A stretch of DNA of 64,000 nt from CAVSMC01 sp963798655 (GTDB lineage Bacteria; Pseudomonadota; Gammaproteobacteria; Burkholderiales; Casimicrobiaceae), in contig CAWCUH010000016.1 in the NCBI GenBank assembly GCA_963798655.1, positions 310,001-374,000 of the forward strand, read 5' to 3'. Position numbers and translations under genes: made by a program. This document shows, in pieces, positions 54,293 to 62,745 of this stretch. A model generated the notes under the pieces. The model worked only from the letters and a program-made list of their open reading frames with translations, had not been told where the DNA came from and did not search any database. Each line of letters starts with the position of its first letter. Position 1 is the first letter of the stretch.

Positions 54293-55930
54293 CTACCCGA
54301 CCTTGACACGCAACATCATGCCGCCGTCCTCATGCTCCAGGTTGTGGCAATGGAACGGATAGACCTGCTCGCCGGCGAACGGATGCCGGAAGTCGATCGC
54401 GATGCGCACCGATTCGCCGGGCCAGACGAGGACGGTGTCCTTCCAGCCGAAGTCGGTGGCGACGCGGCCGTGCTCGTCGAGCGCGAGCGCCGCGAGCGCA
54501 TCCGGGCTCGTCTGCCGCTCGAGCACGCGGAACGCGAAGCCATGCAGATGCATCGCGTGCGGCATGCTCGTGTAGTAGTTGCGCAGCAACCACGTCTCGA
54601 CGGCGCTGCGCGCGACGAGGATCGGCGTCTCGCCCGCGTCGTACACGCGGTCGTTGATGCGCCAGCGTCCCTTGCCGAAGCCGAGCCGAAGCGGCCGCTC
54701 GTCGGCGTTCGACTGCGCAAGCGGCGCCAGCGTCGACAGTCGTGGCGGCAAGGGCGGGGCGGCGCCGCCGCTTCGCTCGATGCGAAACTGCAGCATCGCG
54801 AACGTGCCGCCGTCGTGCCGGTGCGTGTGATCGCTCGATGGCTGCGCGCTGGCATGTCCCGGCGTCGCCGCTGCACTCGCCCCCGCGTCGGCGAGCGCCG
54901 CAGTTGCCGACGCCGGCTCGCCGTGCATCGGGTCGAACGCCCCGCTTTCGAGCAGCACGAAGCTGCCGGCGGCCACGCCCGCGAAGTCGACGAGCACGTC
55001 GATGCGTTCGGCCGGCGCGACGAAAACGCTGGTGACGCGGATCGCGCGCTCGAGCAGACCGCCGTCGGTTCCGATGAGATCGTACGGCATCGGCGAGCCG
55101 TCATCGCGCCGGAATCCGACGCGAAAGATGCGCGCGTTCGCGGCATTCACGATTCGCAATCGATAGCGGCGCGGCGCGACGTCGAGATACGGCCGCGGCG
55201 TGAAGTTGACCAGCGGCTCGTCGCCGTACCAGCCGTGCACGAGGTCCTCGGTGCTCGGCGCGTAGCGGGTCGACGAGGCGCTGCGCCGGTCGTGCAGCAG
55301 CAATGGAATCTCGGTGACCCCCGGCTCGAGCGAAAGCGCTCGACGCAACGCGTCGTCGTTCGCGTCGTCGACCCGCAGCATGCCGACCAGTCCGCGGTAC
55401 GTCTGGCTCGCGGTCGCTCCGTGCGGATGCGGGTGATACCAGTAGAGGCCGCCGCGATTGCGCAGCGTGAACCGATAGCCGAGTGCCGCACCCGGTGCGA
55501 TCAGCGTGTCACCGCTACCGTCGTTGCGCGCATCGATCGACAGCCCGTGCCAATGCACGATCGTCGGCTCGTCGAGTGCGTTGGCGACGGTGATGCGCAC
55601 TTCGTCGCCGGTGCGCGCCGTCAGCGTCGGATCGAGCCAGCGGCGCGCTCCCGACGTCGTGTCGAACGCGAGCGCGCCGGCCTCGCCCGCATGTGCGGTC
55701 AGCGTGACGTCCGTCGATCCGATCGGCAGATAGCCGAGAAGACCGCTGCGTCCGGGCAGCGCGAGCGGCTGGTCGAAACGCGCCGGCGTCGCGCACAGGT
55801 CGGCGACCTCGATCGTGCTCGGCGAGCCGGCGCCGCCGATCGCACGCGGCAATGCGCATGCGAGCGCACCGGCGCCGAGCGCGCGCAGCGCGCGTCGACG
55901 GTCGGGCAAGCGCGCCGGCTCGTGCGTCAT
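54293..55930 (-). CDS. Multicopper oxidase (Tat-exported)
   Basis: This is a periplasmic multicopper oxidase of 545 residues. The N-terminus has a twin-arginine motif (RRRALRALGAGALA). The copper motifs are HWHG (126-129), HPHPHG (166-171), MPHAMHLHGFAF and FHCHNLEHEDGGMM, giving a complete T1 and T2/T3 set including the Met ligand. A His-containing loop (SSDHTHRHDGG) could bind extra metal. It is translationally coupled to the TonB receptor upstream (ATGA). Substrate may be a metal ion or an organic electron donor. Confidence 0.93.
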   Translation of the reverse strand: MTHEPARLPDRRRALRALGAGALACALPRAIGGAGSPSTIEVADLCATPARFDQPLALPGRSGLLGYLPIGSTDVTLTAHAGEAGALAFDTTSGARRWLDPTLTARTGDEVRITVANALDEPTIVHWHGLSIDARNDGSGDTLIAPGAALGYRFTLRNRGGLYWYHPHPHGATASQTYRGLVGMLRVDDANDDALRRALSLEPGVTEIPLLLHDRRSASSTRYAPSTEDLVHGWYGDEPLVNFTPRPYLDVAPRRYRLRIVNAANARIFRVGFRRDDGSPMPYDLIGTDGGLLERAIRVTSVFVAPAERIDVLVDFAGVAAGSFVLLESGAFDPMHGEPASATAALADAGASAAATPGHASAQPSSDHTHRHDGGTFAMLQFRIERSGGAAPPLPPRLSTLAPLAQSNADERPLRLGFGKGRWRINDRVYDAGETPILVARSAVETWLLRNYYTSMPHAMHLHGFAFRVLERQTSPDALAALALDEHGRVATDFGWKDTVLVWPGESVRIAIDFRHPFAGEQVYPFHCHNLEHEDGGMMLRVKVG

Positions 55931-58173
55931 GAGGCAGTGCCGAAGCGAAAGCGAAGCCCGATCCACGCGCCGAACGGCGCACCGGGCGCGCGAAACGCCT
56001 CGGGCACCGCGAGATCGGGCGCGAAGGCGTCAGCCGGGCCGCGGAAGAAGTTCGCGCCGAGGATGCCGAAGTTCTGATAGCGCACGTCGAACAGGTTGCT
56101 CAGGTTGGCGAGGATCTCGAAGTCTCTCGCGAATTGCCACCGCGCGTCGAGATTGACGATCGCGTAGCCCGGAACGGCGCCACTCGCGTCGCTGTTGTTC
56201 TCGTCGCCGCGCGCGTACTGCGAGCTTGCGGCCACCAGACCCGCCGCGATGGAGAACGCTTCGATCGGCGACCACTCGACGCGAAGCTTGAACAGGTGTC
56301 TCGGCACGCCCGGGATTCGATCGCCGCTGCGCACGCCGATGTCCCCCGCCGGGTCTGCCGTCGAATTGTTCGGGCTGTGCGCGACGAACGGCGTGCGAAA
56401 CGTCGCTTCGGTAAGGCTGTAGCGCGCCACAACCAAGACCGGGCCGAGCGGCACACCGGCACCGAGCTCGATGCCGTCGCGCCGCGTGCGTCCGATGTTG
56501 CGGAAATAGCCGGCGTTCACCGCGCCGCTGCCCGCGCTGATGAACTGGATATCGTCGGCAAGATTGGTCCGGTAGATGCTCGCGTCGATGAACGCGCCGT
56601 CCGCCTGCCGCCGCCGAGCGCCGAGCTCCCACGTCGTCGCGACGACCGGATTGAGCGGCGGATCGGCGAGAAAGATGTTCGGCAGCGTGCACGGCGCATC
56701 GGCGTCGGCGCACGTGAGCTCGATCGGCGAAGGCACGCGCATTCCCTCGCTCCAGCTCGCATAGATCGTCGAATCGGCCGCGAGCGCGTAGGTGACGCCC
56801 GCCGCCGGATTCAGCCGGCGGTATCGATGCGTCCCATCGAGCGCCGGCGATGCGCCGCTGCGATCGGCGATACCGACGCGCGCGTCGTTCCATCGGCCCG
56901 ACAACGTCGCGGACCACCGCTCGGTGAGCGCGAGCGTGTCGGTCGCGTAGACCGAGAGCTGGCGCGTATCGGTGCGCACGTCGACCGTTTGCACGAACGC
57001 GCCTTCGCCGGGCGTCTCGCGATCGCCGGTGATGCCGGCGTTCTGCTGGCGCTGGCGGAAGTCGGTGCGTCCGAGGTCGGCCGACGCGCCGACGGTCAGC
57101 CGGTTGCGCAGGCCGAACACGTCACCCGGCACGGTGATCTGCGTCGCGCCGCCGTACCCGTTCGACACGAAGCCGGACACGACGTTGAATGCCGGCGGCT
57201 CGTCGGCGGATGTGTCGAAGTCGCCGTTGACATTGCTGTTGAAGCCGTCGGTGCGAAGCCGCCGGAAATACGCGTTGCCGCTCCACAGTCCCGCGCTCGA
57301 GAGGCGGCGCGCGGCCTGCGCGTTGACGAATGCGAGCTCGTTCGTCGTCGTGTCGGGCCACGTGTACGCTCTCTGCGCGCGATCGAGCATCGACAGCGGC
57401 AGCGTCTGCGTTCCCGACAGCGAAGTGTTGGCGTACGTCGCCGACAGCGCGACCTCGCTGTCGCCGCGCTCGACGCGAAGCTTGCCGAACAGCTGCCGCA
57501 CGCGCGACTCCGAGTGCTCACGCCAGCCGTCCTCGTCGTGCGTGCGACCGGTGACGAACCAGTCGGCGACATCGCCGGCGCCGCCGGTCTCGAAGCCGAC
57601 GCTGCGGCGGCCGAAGCTGCCCGCGCTCGTGTCGACGCTCGTCCCGGGATAGCGCAGCCCGTCCTTCGTGTATACGGCGAGCGCGCCGCCGAGCGTGTTC
57701 AGGCCGAACACCGGGTTCGAGCCCGGAACGACCTGCAGCGTCGCGATCGCCGACGTGGGCAGCAGATCCCAGTTGACGACGTCGGCGAACACTTCGTTGA
57801 TGCGCACGCCGTCGACAAAGACGGATAGTCCCTGCGGAGTGCCGAGCAGGGGGGACGCGACGAAGCCGCGGAAGCTCACATCGGCCTGGAAGGGATTGCC
57901 GCTCGCGGTGTTGATGCTGACGCTGCTCGGATTCATCTCGAGGAAATCGGCGAGATGGGCGGGCCGCTGGCGCATGAAATCCGCGGCGCCGAACGTCTGT
58001 ACGTTACCCGCGACGTCCTTCAGCGGCGCCGGAAGTCCCGGCAGCGGCGTCGTGCCGACGACCTCGATGCTCGGCAGCGGCACGACCGCAACGCCTTGCG
58101 CGACGCACGTCGTCGCGAGCACGACGGTTGCGCACGCCGCGAGCGATCGCCGCGCGCAGCCGCGACCCCTCAT
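55927..58173 (-). CDS. TonB-dependent outer membrane receptor (first)
   Basis: This is an outer-membrane active-transport channel of 748 residues. It has a signal peptide (SLAACATVVLATTCVAQG), a plug domain with FADVVNWDLLPTSAIATLQV and NPVFGLNTLGGALAVYTKDG, and a 22-strand barrel ending WIGLRFRFGTAS. It is coupled by overlapping stop and start codons to the beta-propeller gene upstream and the multicopper oxidase gene downstream, which suggests a metal or metallophore ligand. The ligand cannot be read from sequence. Confidence 0.92.
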   Translation of the reverse strand: MRGRGCARRSLAACATVVLATTCVAQGVAVVPLPSIEVVGTTPLPGLPAPLKDVAGNVQTFGAADFMRQRPAHLADFLEMNPSSVSINTASGNPFQADVSFRGFVASPLLGTPQGLSVFVDGVRINEVFADVVNWDLLPTSAIATLQVVPGSNPVFGLNTLGGALAVYTKDGLRYPGTSVDTSAGSFGRRSVGFETGGAGDVADWFVTGRTHDEDGWREHSESRVRQLFGKLRVERGDSEVALSATYANTSLSGTQTLPLSMLDRAQRAYTWPDTTTNELAFVNAQAARRLSSAGLWSGNAYFRRLRTDGFNSNVNGDFDTSADEPPAFNVVSGFVSNGYGGATQITVPGDVFGLRNRLTVGASADLGRTDFRQRQQNAGITGDRETPGEGAFVQTVDVRTDTRQLSVYATDTLALTERWSATLSGRWNDARVGIADRSGASPALDGTHRYRRLNPAAGVTYALAADSTIYASWSEGMRVPSPIELTCADADAPCTLPNIFLADPPLNPVVATTWELGARRRQADGAFIDASIYRTNLADDIQFISAGSGAVNAGYFRNIGRTRRDGIELGAGVPLGPVLVVARYSLTEATFRTPFVAHSPNNSTADPAGDIGVRSGDRIPGVPRHLFKLRVEWSPIEAFSIAAGLVAASSQYARGDENNSDASGAVPGYAIVNLDARWQFARDFEILANLSNLFDVRYQNFGILGANFFRGPADAFAPDLAVPEAFRAPGAPFGAWIGLRFRFGTAS

Positions 58174-59117
58174 CGCGCGATCGCGACGCCCCAGGGTAGC
58201 TGGCCGACCGCGATGTCGGCGATCTTCTTGTACGCGTCGGTGTCGATCACGGCAACGGCGTTCGAGCGGCCGCACGCGACGTAGAGCTTCTTGCCGTCCG
58301 GTGTGAGCGCCATGTTCCACGGCCGCTTGCCGACCGCGATCTTGGCGACGATGGCGTTCGTTGCCGTGTCGATGACCTGCACGGTGCCTTCGCCGCCGGA
58401 CGTGACGAACACGCGCTTCGCATCGGGATGCACGACGACACCGTTCGATCGCGCACCCGCCTTGATGCGAGCGATCACCTCGTGCTTCGCGACGTCGAAC
58501 ACGTTGACGGTATCCGCGTTCTCCGCGGCGACATACGCGCGGCTGCCATCGGGCAGGAAGCCGATGCCGCGCGGCCGGTTGCCCACCTTCACCGACTTCA
58601 CCACCTGCCCCGTGGCGACGTCGATGACGTCGACGGAGTCGGCTTCCTCGGCACTCGCGTAAAGCCACTTTCCGTCGGGACTCCACACCGCGTGCTCGGG
58701 GTTCTTGCCCTTCGTGTGAATCCGTTTGACCACGGCGAGCGTCGCGAGGTCGACGATCGCGACTTCGTCGTTCTCCTCGATCGCCGCGGAGAGCAGCTTG
58801 CCGTCGGGCGACAGGTAGATCGCCTCGGGCGAGCTGCCGAGCGCGACGGTGGCCACCGGCTTGTGCTGCGCGAGGTCGTAGACGGCGAGCGCGTTCGCCG
58901 TCTGGTCGCTCACGTAAAGCCGGCGACGGTCGACCGCGATGCCGCGCGGCTTCTCTCCGACGCGCAGCGTGTCGACGACGACGTCCGTCGCCGTGTCGAT
59001 GACCGAGATCGTCGCCGAGCCCTCGTTCGGCACGTAGGCGAGCGTCGCGGCCCCGGCGAGCGCCGAGTGCGCGGCGAGAGTGAAGGCGGCAATCCACGTT
59101 GCGATCTGCGCTGTCAC
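58170..59117 (-). CDS. YVTN-type beta-propeller periplasmic protein
   Basis: This is a secreted seven-bladed propeller of 315 residues. After a signal peptide (TWIAAFTLAAHSALAGA) come repeats of the YVTN type: LAYVPNEGSATISVIDTATD, RLYVSDQTANALAVYDLA, WLYASAEEADSVDVIDVATG, RAYVAAENADTVNVFDVA and KLYVACGRSNAVAVIDTD. The GTG at 59117 has GGAGGA eight bases upstream. The organisation matches the PQQ-dependent catabolism-associated beta-propeller family. It may deliver or sense a redox or metal partner of the quinoprotein. It overlaps the receptor gene by 4 bp. Confidence 0.88.
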   Translation of the reverse strand: MTAQIATWIAAFTLAAHSALAGAATLAYVPNEGSATISVIDTATDVVVDTLRVGEKPRGIAVDRRRLYVSDQTANALAVYDLAQHKPVATVALGSSPEAIYLSPDGKLLSAAIEENDEVAIVDLATLAVVKRIHTKGKNPEHAVWSPDGKWLYASAEEADSVDVIDVATGQVVKSVKVGNRPRGIGFLPDGSRAYVAAENADTVNVFDVAKHEVIARIKAGARSNGVVVHPDAKRVFVTSGGEGTVQVIDTATNAIVAKIAVGKRPWNMALTPDGKKLYVACGRSNAVAVIDTDAYKKIADIAVGQLPWGVAIAR

Positions 59118-59231
59118 TGCGTGTGTCCTCCGTTGCGCTCGCGCTGAGAGCGATGTTCCGCTTTGCGGGCGGCGCACAGTTTACTTTATGCTACACGAGA
59201 CGCGAGATCGGCTCGCGCACCGGAGATATCG
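59118..59231. promoter_or_regulatory. Divergent promoter region between beta-propeller and second receptor
   Basis: This 114-bp gap has the only AT-rich patch nearby (59177-59193, AGTTTACTTTATGCTAC) with TATGCT as a possible plus-strand -10. TTGCGG lies 18 bp before it as a weak -35. A GGAGA ribosome site lies 6 bases before the TTG at 59232. Divergent transcription of both receptor operons from here is inferred. Confidence 0.4.
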
Positions 59232-61358
59232 TTGGCACATCGATCGACGTCGCGCCATTTTGCCGCCGCGCGAGCGCTTGCCGGCGCCGTATCGCTCGGC
59301 GCAGCGATGGCGGCGGCTGCGCAGCCGGTCGAGCTCGATCCCATGGTGGTCACCGCGACGAGAACCGAGGCGCGCGCATTCGACGTGCCGGCCTCGGTCG
59401 ACACGATCGACGCCGCGACGATCCGCAACGCGCAGCCGCTGGTCAACCTGTCGGAGACGCTCGTTCGCGTGCCGGGCATCGTGGCCCTCAACCGGCAGAA
59501 CTACGCGCAGGACCTGCAGATCAGCTCGCGCGGCTTCGGCGCGCGCTCGACGTTCGGCGTGCGCGGTGTGCGGCTGTACCAGGACGACATACCGGCCACG
59601 ATGCCGGACGGCCAGGGCCAGACCGGCAGCTTCAGCCTTCTCTCCGCGCGGCGCATCGAAGTGCTGCGCGGACCGTTCTCGGCGCTCTACGGCAACGCGT
59701 CCGGCGGCGTCATCGCCATGTTCACCGAGGACGGCGGCGACCGGCCGCAGGCCGATCTCGTCGGCTCGGCCGGCAGCTACGGCCTGTGGACCGTCGGACT
59801 GAAGCTTTCCGGCAGCGCGGCCGCCGGCCGCTACGTCGCCGCGGCGAGCCGCTTCGAAACCGACGGTTATCGCGAGCATTCGGCGGCGGTTCGCGATCTC
59901 GTCAACGCCAAGGCGAAATTCGAGCTTGCCGGCGGTACACGGATCACTCTGATCGGCTCGCAGCAGACGCAGCCCGATACGCAGGATCCGCTCGGACTGA
60001 CGCGTGCCCAGTGGCAAGCCGACCCGCGCCAGGTCGATCCGGTCGCGCTCGCGTTCAACACGCGCAAGACGATTCACCAGCTGCAGGGCGGGGCGACGAT
60101 CGAGCATCCCGTCAACAGCGAGACGACGCTCCGCGCGACGCTCTACGACGGCCATCGCAGCGTTCGCCAGTACCTCGCGCTGTCGGGCGCCGGCGCGACG
60201 TCGTCGGGCGGCGTTCCCGATCTCGATCGAAGCTTTGCCGGCGCCGACGTCCGGGCCGTGTGGCGAGGCCTGCTCGCCGGACGACCGCTGACCTTCACGA
60301 TCGGCGGCGCATGGGACAAGCAGGACGAGAACCGCAAGGGATTCGTCAACAACAACGGCGAGCTCGGTGCGCTACGCCGCGACGAGGACGACGTCGTCAC
60401 CGCGCTCGCCGGCTACGCACAGGCGCAATGGGAGTTGCTGCCGCGATGGGGTCTCACCGTCGGCGCGCGCGCGAACGAGGTGCGCTTCAGCTCGAAGGAT
60501 TTCTACATCAATGCGCAGAATCCCGACGACAGCGGTGCACGCACGTTCAGTCGCACGACGCCGATCGCCGGGCTCGTGTTCCACGCGCGCGACGACGTGA
60601 ACGTCTACGCGAGCTACGGCGAAGGATTCGAGACACCGACGTTCGCCGAGCTCGCCTACCGGTCGAGCGGGTCGGGGCTCAACCTCGGGCTCAACGCCGC
60701 GACGAGCCGTGCGTTCGAGCTGGGCGCGAAGATGCTGTTCGCCCGCGCGCAGCGCGTGAACGTCGCCGCGTTCGTCACGCGGACGAACGACGAGATCGTC
60801 GTCGATTCGGCGAGCGGCGGACGTACGACGTTCAAGAACGCCGGCCGCACGAAGCGCCACGGCGCCGAGCTCGCCTGGGACGGCGACCACGGCGGCGGCT
60901 GGACGTCGCACGTCGCGCTGACGTACCTGTCGGCGGAGTTCGCCGATGCATTCGCGAGCGGCTCGCCGGCGGTCGTCGTGCCCGCCGGCGCGAAGCTTCC
61001 CGGCGTGCCGGCGACGAGCGCATACGGCGAGCTCGCGTACGCGCCGCCGTCGCTGCACGGGCTCTCGCTCGGCGCCGAGCTGCAGCACGAAGGCAGGATC
61101 TACGTGAACGAGCGCAACAGCGACGCGGCGCCGGCTTACGCCATCGCCAACCTGCGCGCGAGCTATGTGCGCACGATCGCCACGCGCACGCCGACGCTGC
61201 CCGCCGACGTGGCGATGACGCTGTACGCGCGCGTCAACAACGTCGCCGACCGCAAGTACGCGGGTTCGGTGATCGTCGCCGACACCAACGGCCGCTACTT
61301 CGAGCCGGCACCGGGACGTAACTGGAGCGCGGGGATCTCGTTCAATGCGCTCTTCTGA
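59232..61358 (+). CDS. TonB-dependent outer membrane receptor (second)
   Basis: This is a 708-residue receptor from the TTG at 59232 (GGAGA upstream). The signal peptide ends AAMAAAAQ. The mature start has DPMVVTATRTEARAFDVPAS, the plug domain shows ISSRGFGARSTFGVRGVRLY and IEVLRGPFSALYGNASGGV, and the barrel ends GRNWSAGISFNALF with terminal Phe. The pattern resembles FecA/PqqU-like receptors for metal chelates or cofactors. The cytochrome b561 gene overlaps its 3' end by 14 bp. Confidence 0.92.
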   Translation: MAHRSTSRHFAAARALAGAVSLGAAMAAAAQPVELDPMVVTATRTEARAFDVPASVDTIDAATIRNAQPLVNLSETLVRVPGIVALNRQNYAQDLQISSRGFGARSTFGVRGVRLYQDDIPATMPDGQGQTGSFSLLSARRIEVLRGPFSALYGNASGGVIAMFTEDGGDRPQADLVGSAGSYGLWTVGLKLSGSAAAGRYVAAASRFETDGYREHSAAVRDLVNAKAKFELAGGTRITLIGSQQTQPDTQDPLGLTRAQWQADPRQVDPVALAFNTRKTIHQLQGGATIEHPVNSETTLRATLYDGHRSVRQYLALSGAGATSSGGVPDLDRSFAGADVRAVWRGLLAGRPLTFTIGGAWDKQDENRKGFVNNNGELGALRRDEDDVVTALAGYAQAQWELLPRWGLTVGARANEVRFSSKDFYINAQNPDDSGARTFSRTTPIAGLVFHARDDVNVYASYGEGFETPTFAELAYRSSGSGLNLGLNAATSRAFELGAKMLFARAQRVNVAAFVTRTNDEIVVDSASGGRTTFKNAGRTKRHGAELAWDGDHGGGWTSHVALTYLSAEFADAFASGSPAVVVPAGAKLPGVPATSAYGELAYAPPSLHGLSLGAELQHEGRIYVNERNSDAAPAYAIANLRASYVRTIATRTPTLPADVAMTLYARVNNVADRKYAGSVIVADTNGRYFEPAPGRNWSAGISFNALF

Positions 61359-61926
61359 CCGTTACACCGCCACGGCGATCGTGCTGCATTGGCTGATCGC
61401 GGCAATCGTCATCGCCGAGTTCGTCTGGGGCTGGTGGATGCAGCAAATCCCGAAGCAGCCGATCGGCGTGCGCGCCGACGCGTTCAACCTGCACAAGTCG
61501 ATCGGACTCACGCTGCTCGCGCTGATGCTTGCGCGACTTGCATGGCGGCTTGCGCACCGGCCGCCGCCGCTGCCACCGATGCGCGCGTGGAACGCAAGGC
61601 TTGCGCACGCGAATCACGCGGCGATGTACATCGTCCTGTTCGTGCTGAGCGCCGGCGGTTACCTCGGCTCGGCGTGGAGCGGTTATCCGGTGAAGCTCTT
61701 CGGGGCGACGCTGCCGTCATGGAGCGCCAATCAGCCGTTGCTGAAGGATCTCGCGAGCACCGTGCACCTGATCGCGTCGTGGACGCTCGCCGTCGCGTTC
61801 GTCCTGCACGTCGCCGGTACGGCGAAGCACGCGCTCGTCGATCGCAACGGCATGCTCGGCCGCATGTGGCTGCCTCGGCGTCGCGCGCAACGCGCGGCGC
61901 GATCGAAGCCGGCGGTGACGGTGTAG
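61345..61926 (+). CDS. Cytochrome b561
   Basis: This is a four-helix diheme membrane cytochrome of 193 residues. His ligands are in IVLHWLIAAIV, FNLHKSIGLTLLAL, NHAAMYIVLFV and AFVLHVAGTAKHALVD. It can shuttle electrons between quinol and periplasmic acceptors. Its gene starts inside the 3' end of the second TonB receptor, which suggests a shared redox-linked uptake function, for example metal reduction. That role is inference. Confidence 0.9.
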   Translation: MRSSDRYTATAIVLHWLIAAIVIAEFVWGWWMQQIPKQPIGVRADAFNLHKSIGLTLLALMLARLAWRLAHRPPPLPPMRAWNARLAHANHAAMYIVLFVLSAGGYLGSAWSGYPVKLFGATLPSWSANQPLLKDLASTVHLIASWTLAVAFVLHVAGTAKHALVDRNGMLGRMWLPRRRAQRAARSKPAVTV

Positions 61927-61935
61927 GACGGCCCT

Positions 61936-62625
61936 CTAGCTCGGACCCGCCGTTTCGAGCAGTCGCGTCGTTTCGTCGTGCTTCTGCTCGCGCGCGATGT
62001 CGAGGGCGGTCTTGCCGCGGTTGTCGCGCAGCTCGATGCGCGCGCCGGCGTCGAGCAACGCCCGAACGGTCGCCGTGTGGCCGTAGCCGGCCGCCCACAT
62101 CAGCGCCGTCAGGCTGTTCGCATAGGCGCGATTCGGATCGACGCCGCGCGCGATCAGCATGCGCACGATGTCGGTGCGCCCTTCGCCGGCGGCATACGTC
62201 ATCGCGTTCTTCGATATCCGGTCCACGGCGTCGATGCTCGCGCCACGATCGAGCAGCAGCGCGACGACTTCGGTGTGGCCGCCGTACGCAGCGGCCATCA
62301 GCGGCGTCACGCCGTTGATGGCCGGCTGGTTCACGTCGGCGCCCGCCTCGATCAGCTGGCGCGCGAGGTCGGCCCGGTCACGCTTCAGAACGATGACGAG
62401 CGCCGTTTCGCCGATCCGGTTGCGCGAGTTGATCGCGGCACCTTCGTGAAGCGCGCGCGAGATCGCCGCCACGTCGCTCGCACGCGCCGCGGCGAGCAAT
62501 CGCGCACTGGGTCCGAAGTCGTCCGCGCTCACAAGCGTCGCGAGCGAAGCGAGCAGCGCGGCGATCCAGCGGGCATGGCGCAGGAAGAAATTTTGACCGA
62601 AGAACGACATTTTGCGACGCAGCAT
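61936..62625 (-). CDS. Ankyrin-repeat protein with signal anchor (near PQQ dehydrogenase)
   Basis: A 229-residue protein has an N-terminal hydrophobic segment (RWIAALLASLATLVSA) and about five ankyrin repeats, for example GETALVIVLKRDRADLARQL, GVTPLMAAAYGGHTEVVALL and SLTALMWAAGYGHTATVRAL. The ATG at 62625 is used, and one at 62610 is also possible. It is divergent from the PQQ dehydrogenase gene, sharing a 120-bp promoter region, and convergent with cytochrome b561. Ankyrin proteins near quinoprotein genes may act in periplasmic assembly. The function is unproven. Confidence 0.85.
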   Translation of the reverse strand: MLRRKMSFFGQNFFLRHARWIAALLASLATLVSADDFGPSARLLAAARASDVAAISRALHEGAAINSRNRIGETALVIVLKRDRADLARQLIEAGADVNQPAINGVTPLMAAAYGGHTEVVALLLDRGASIDAVDRISKNAMTYAAGEGRTDIVRMLIARGVDPNRAYANSLTALMWAAGYGHTATVRALLDAGARIELRDNRGKTALDIAREQKHDETTRLLETAGPS

Positions 62626-62745
62626 AGGTCGAGAAATTGCAAATGAAAACGGGAAGGACTATAACGCACGATGCGCCAACGCGCGATGCGCGCATGCAAG
62701 CGCGATCGCTCGAGATTTCGTCGAACAACCCACAAGGGGGATGCA
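62626..62745. promoter_or_regulatory. Divergent promoter region upstream of the PQQ dehydrogenase
   Basis: This 120-bp gap lies between the ankyrin gene and the quinoprotein gene. The relatively AT-rich part (AATTGCAAATGAAAACGG around 62634-62652, then GGACTATAACGC) could hold -10 elements. AAGGGGG (62734-62740) is a strong ribosome site for the ATG at 62746. No clear operator is visible. Confidence 0.4.
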
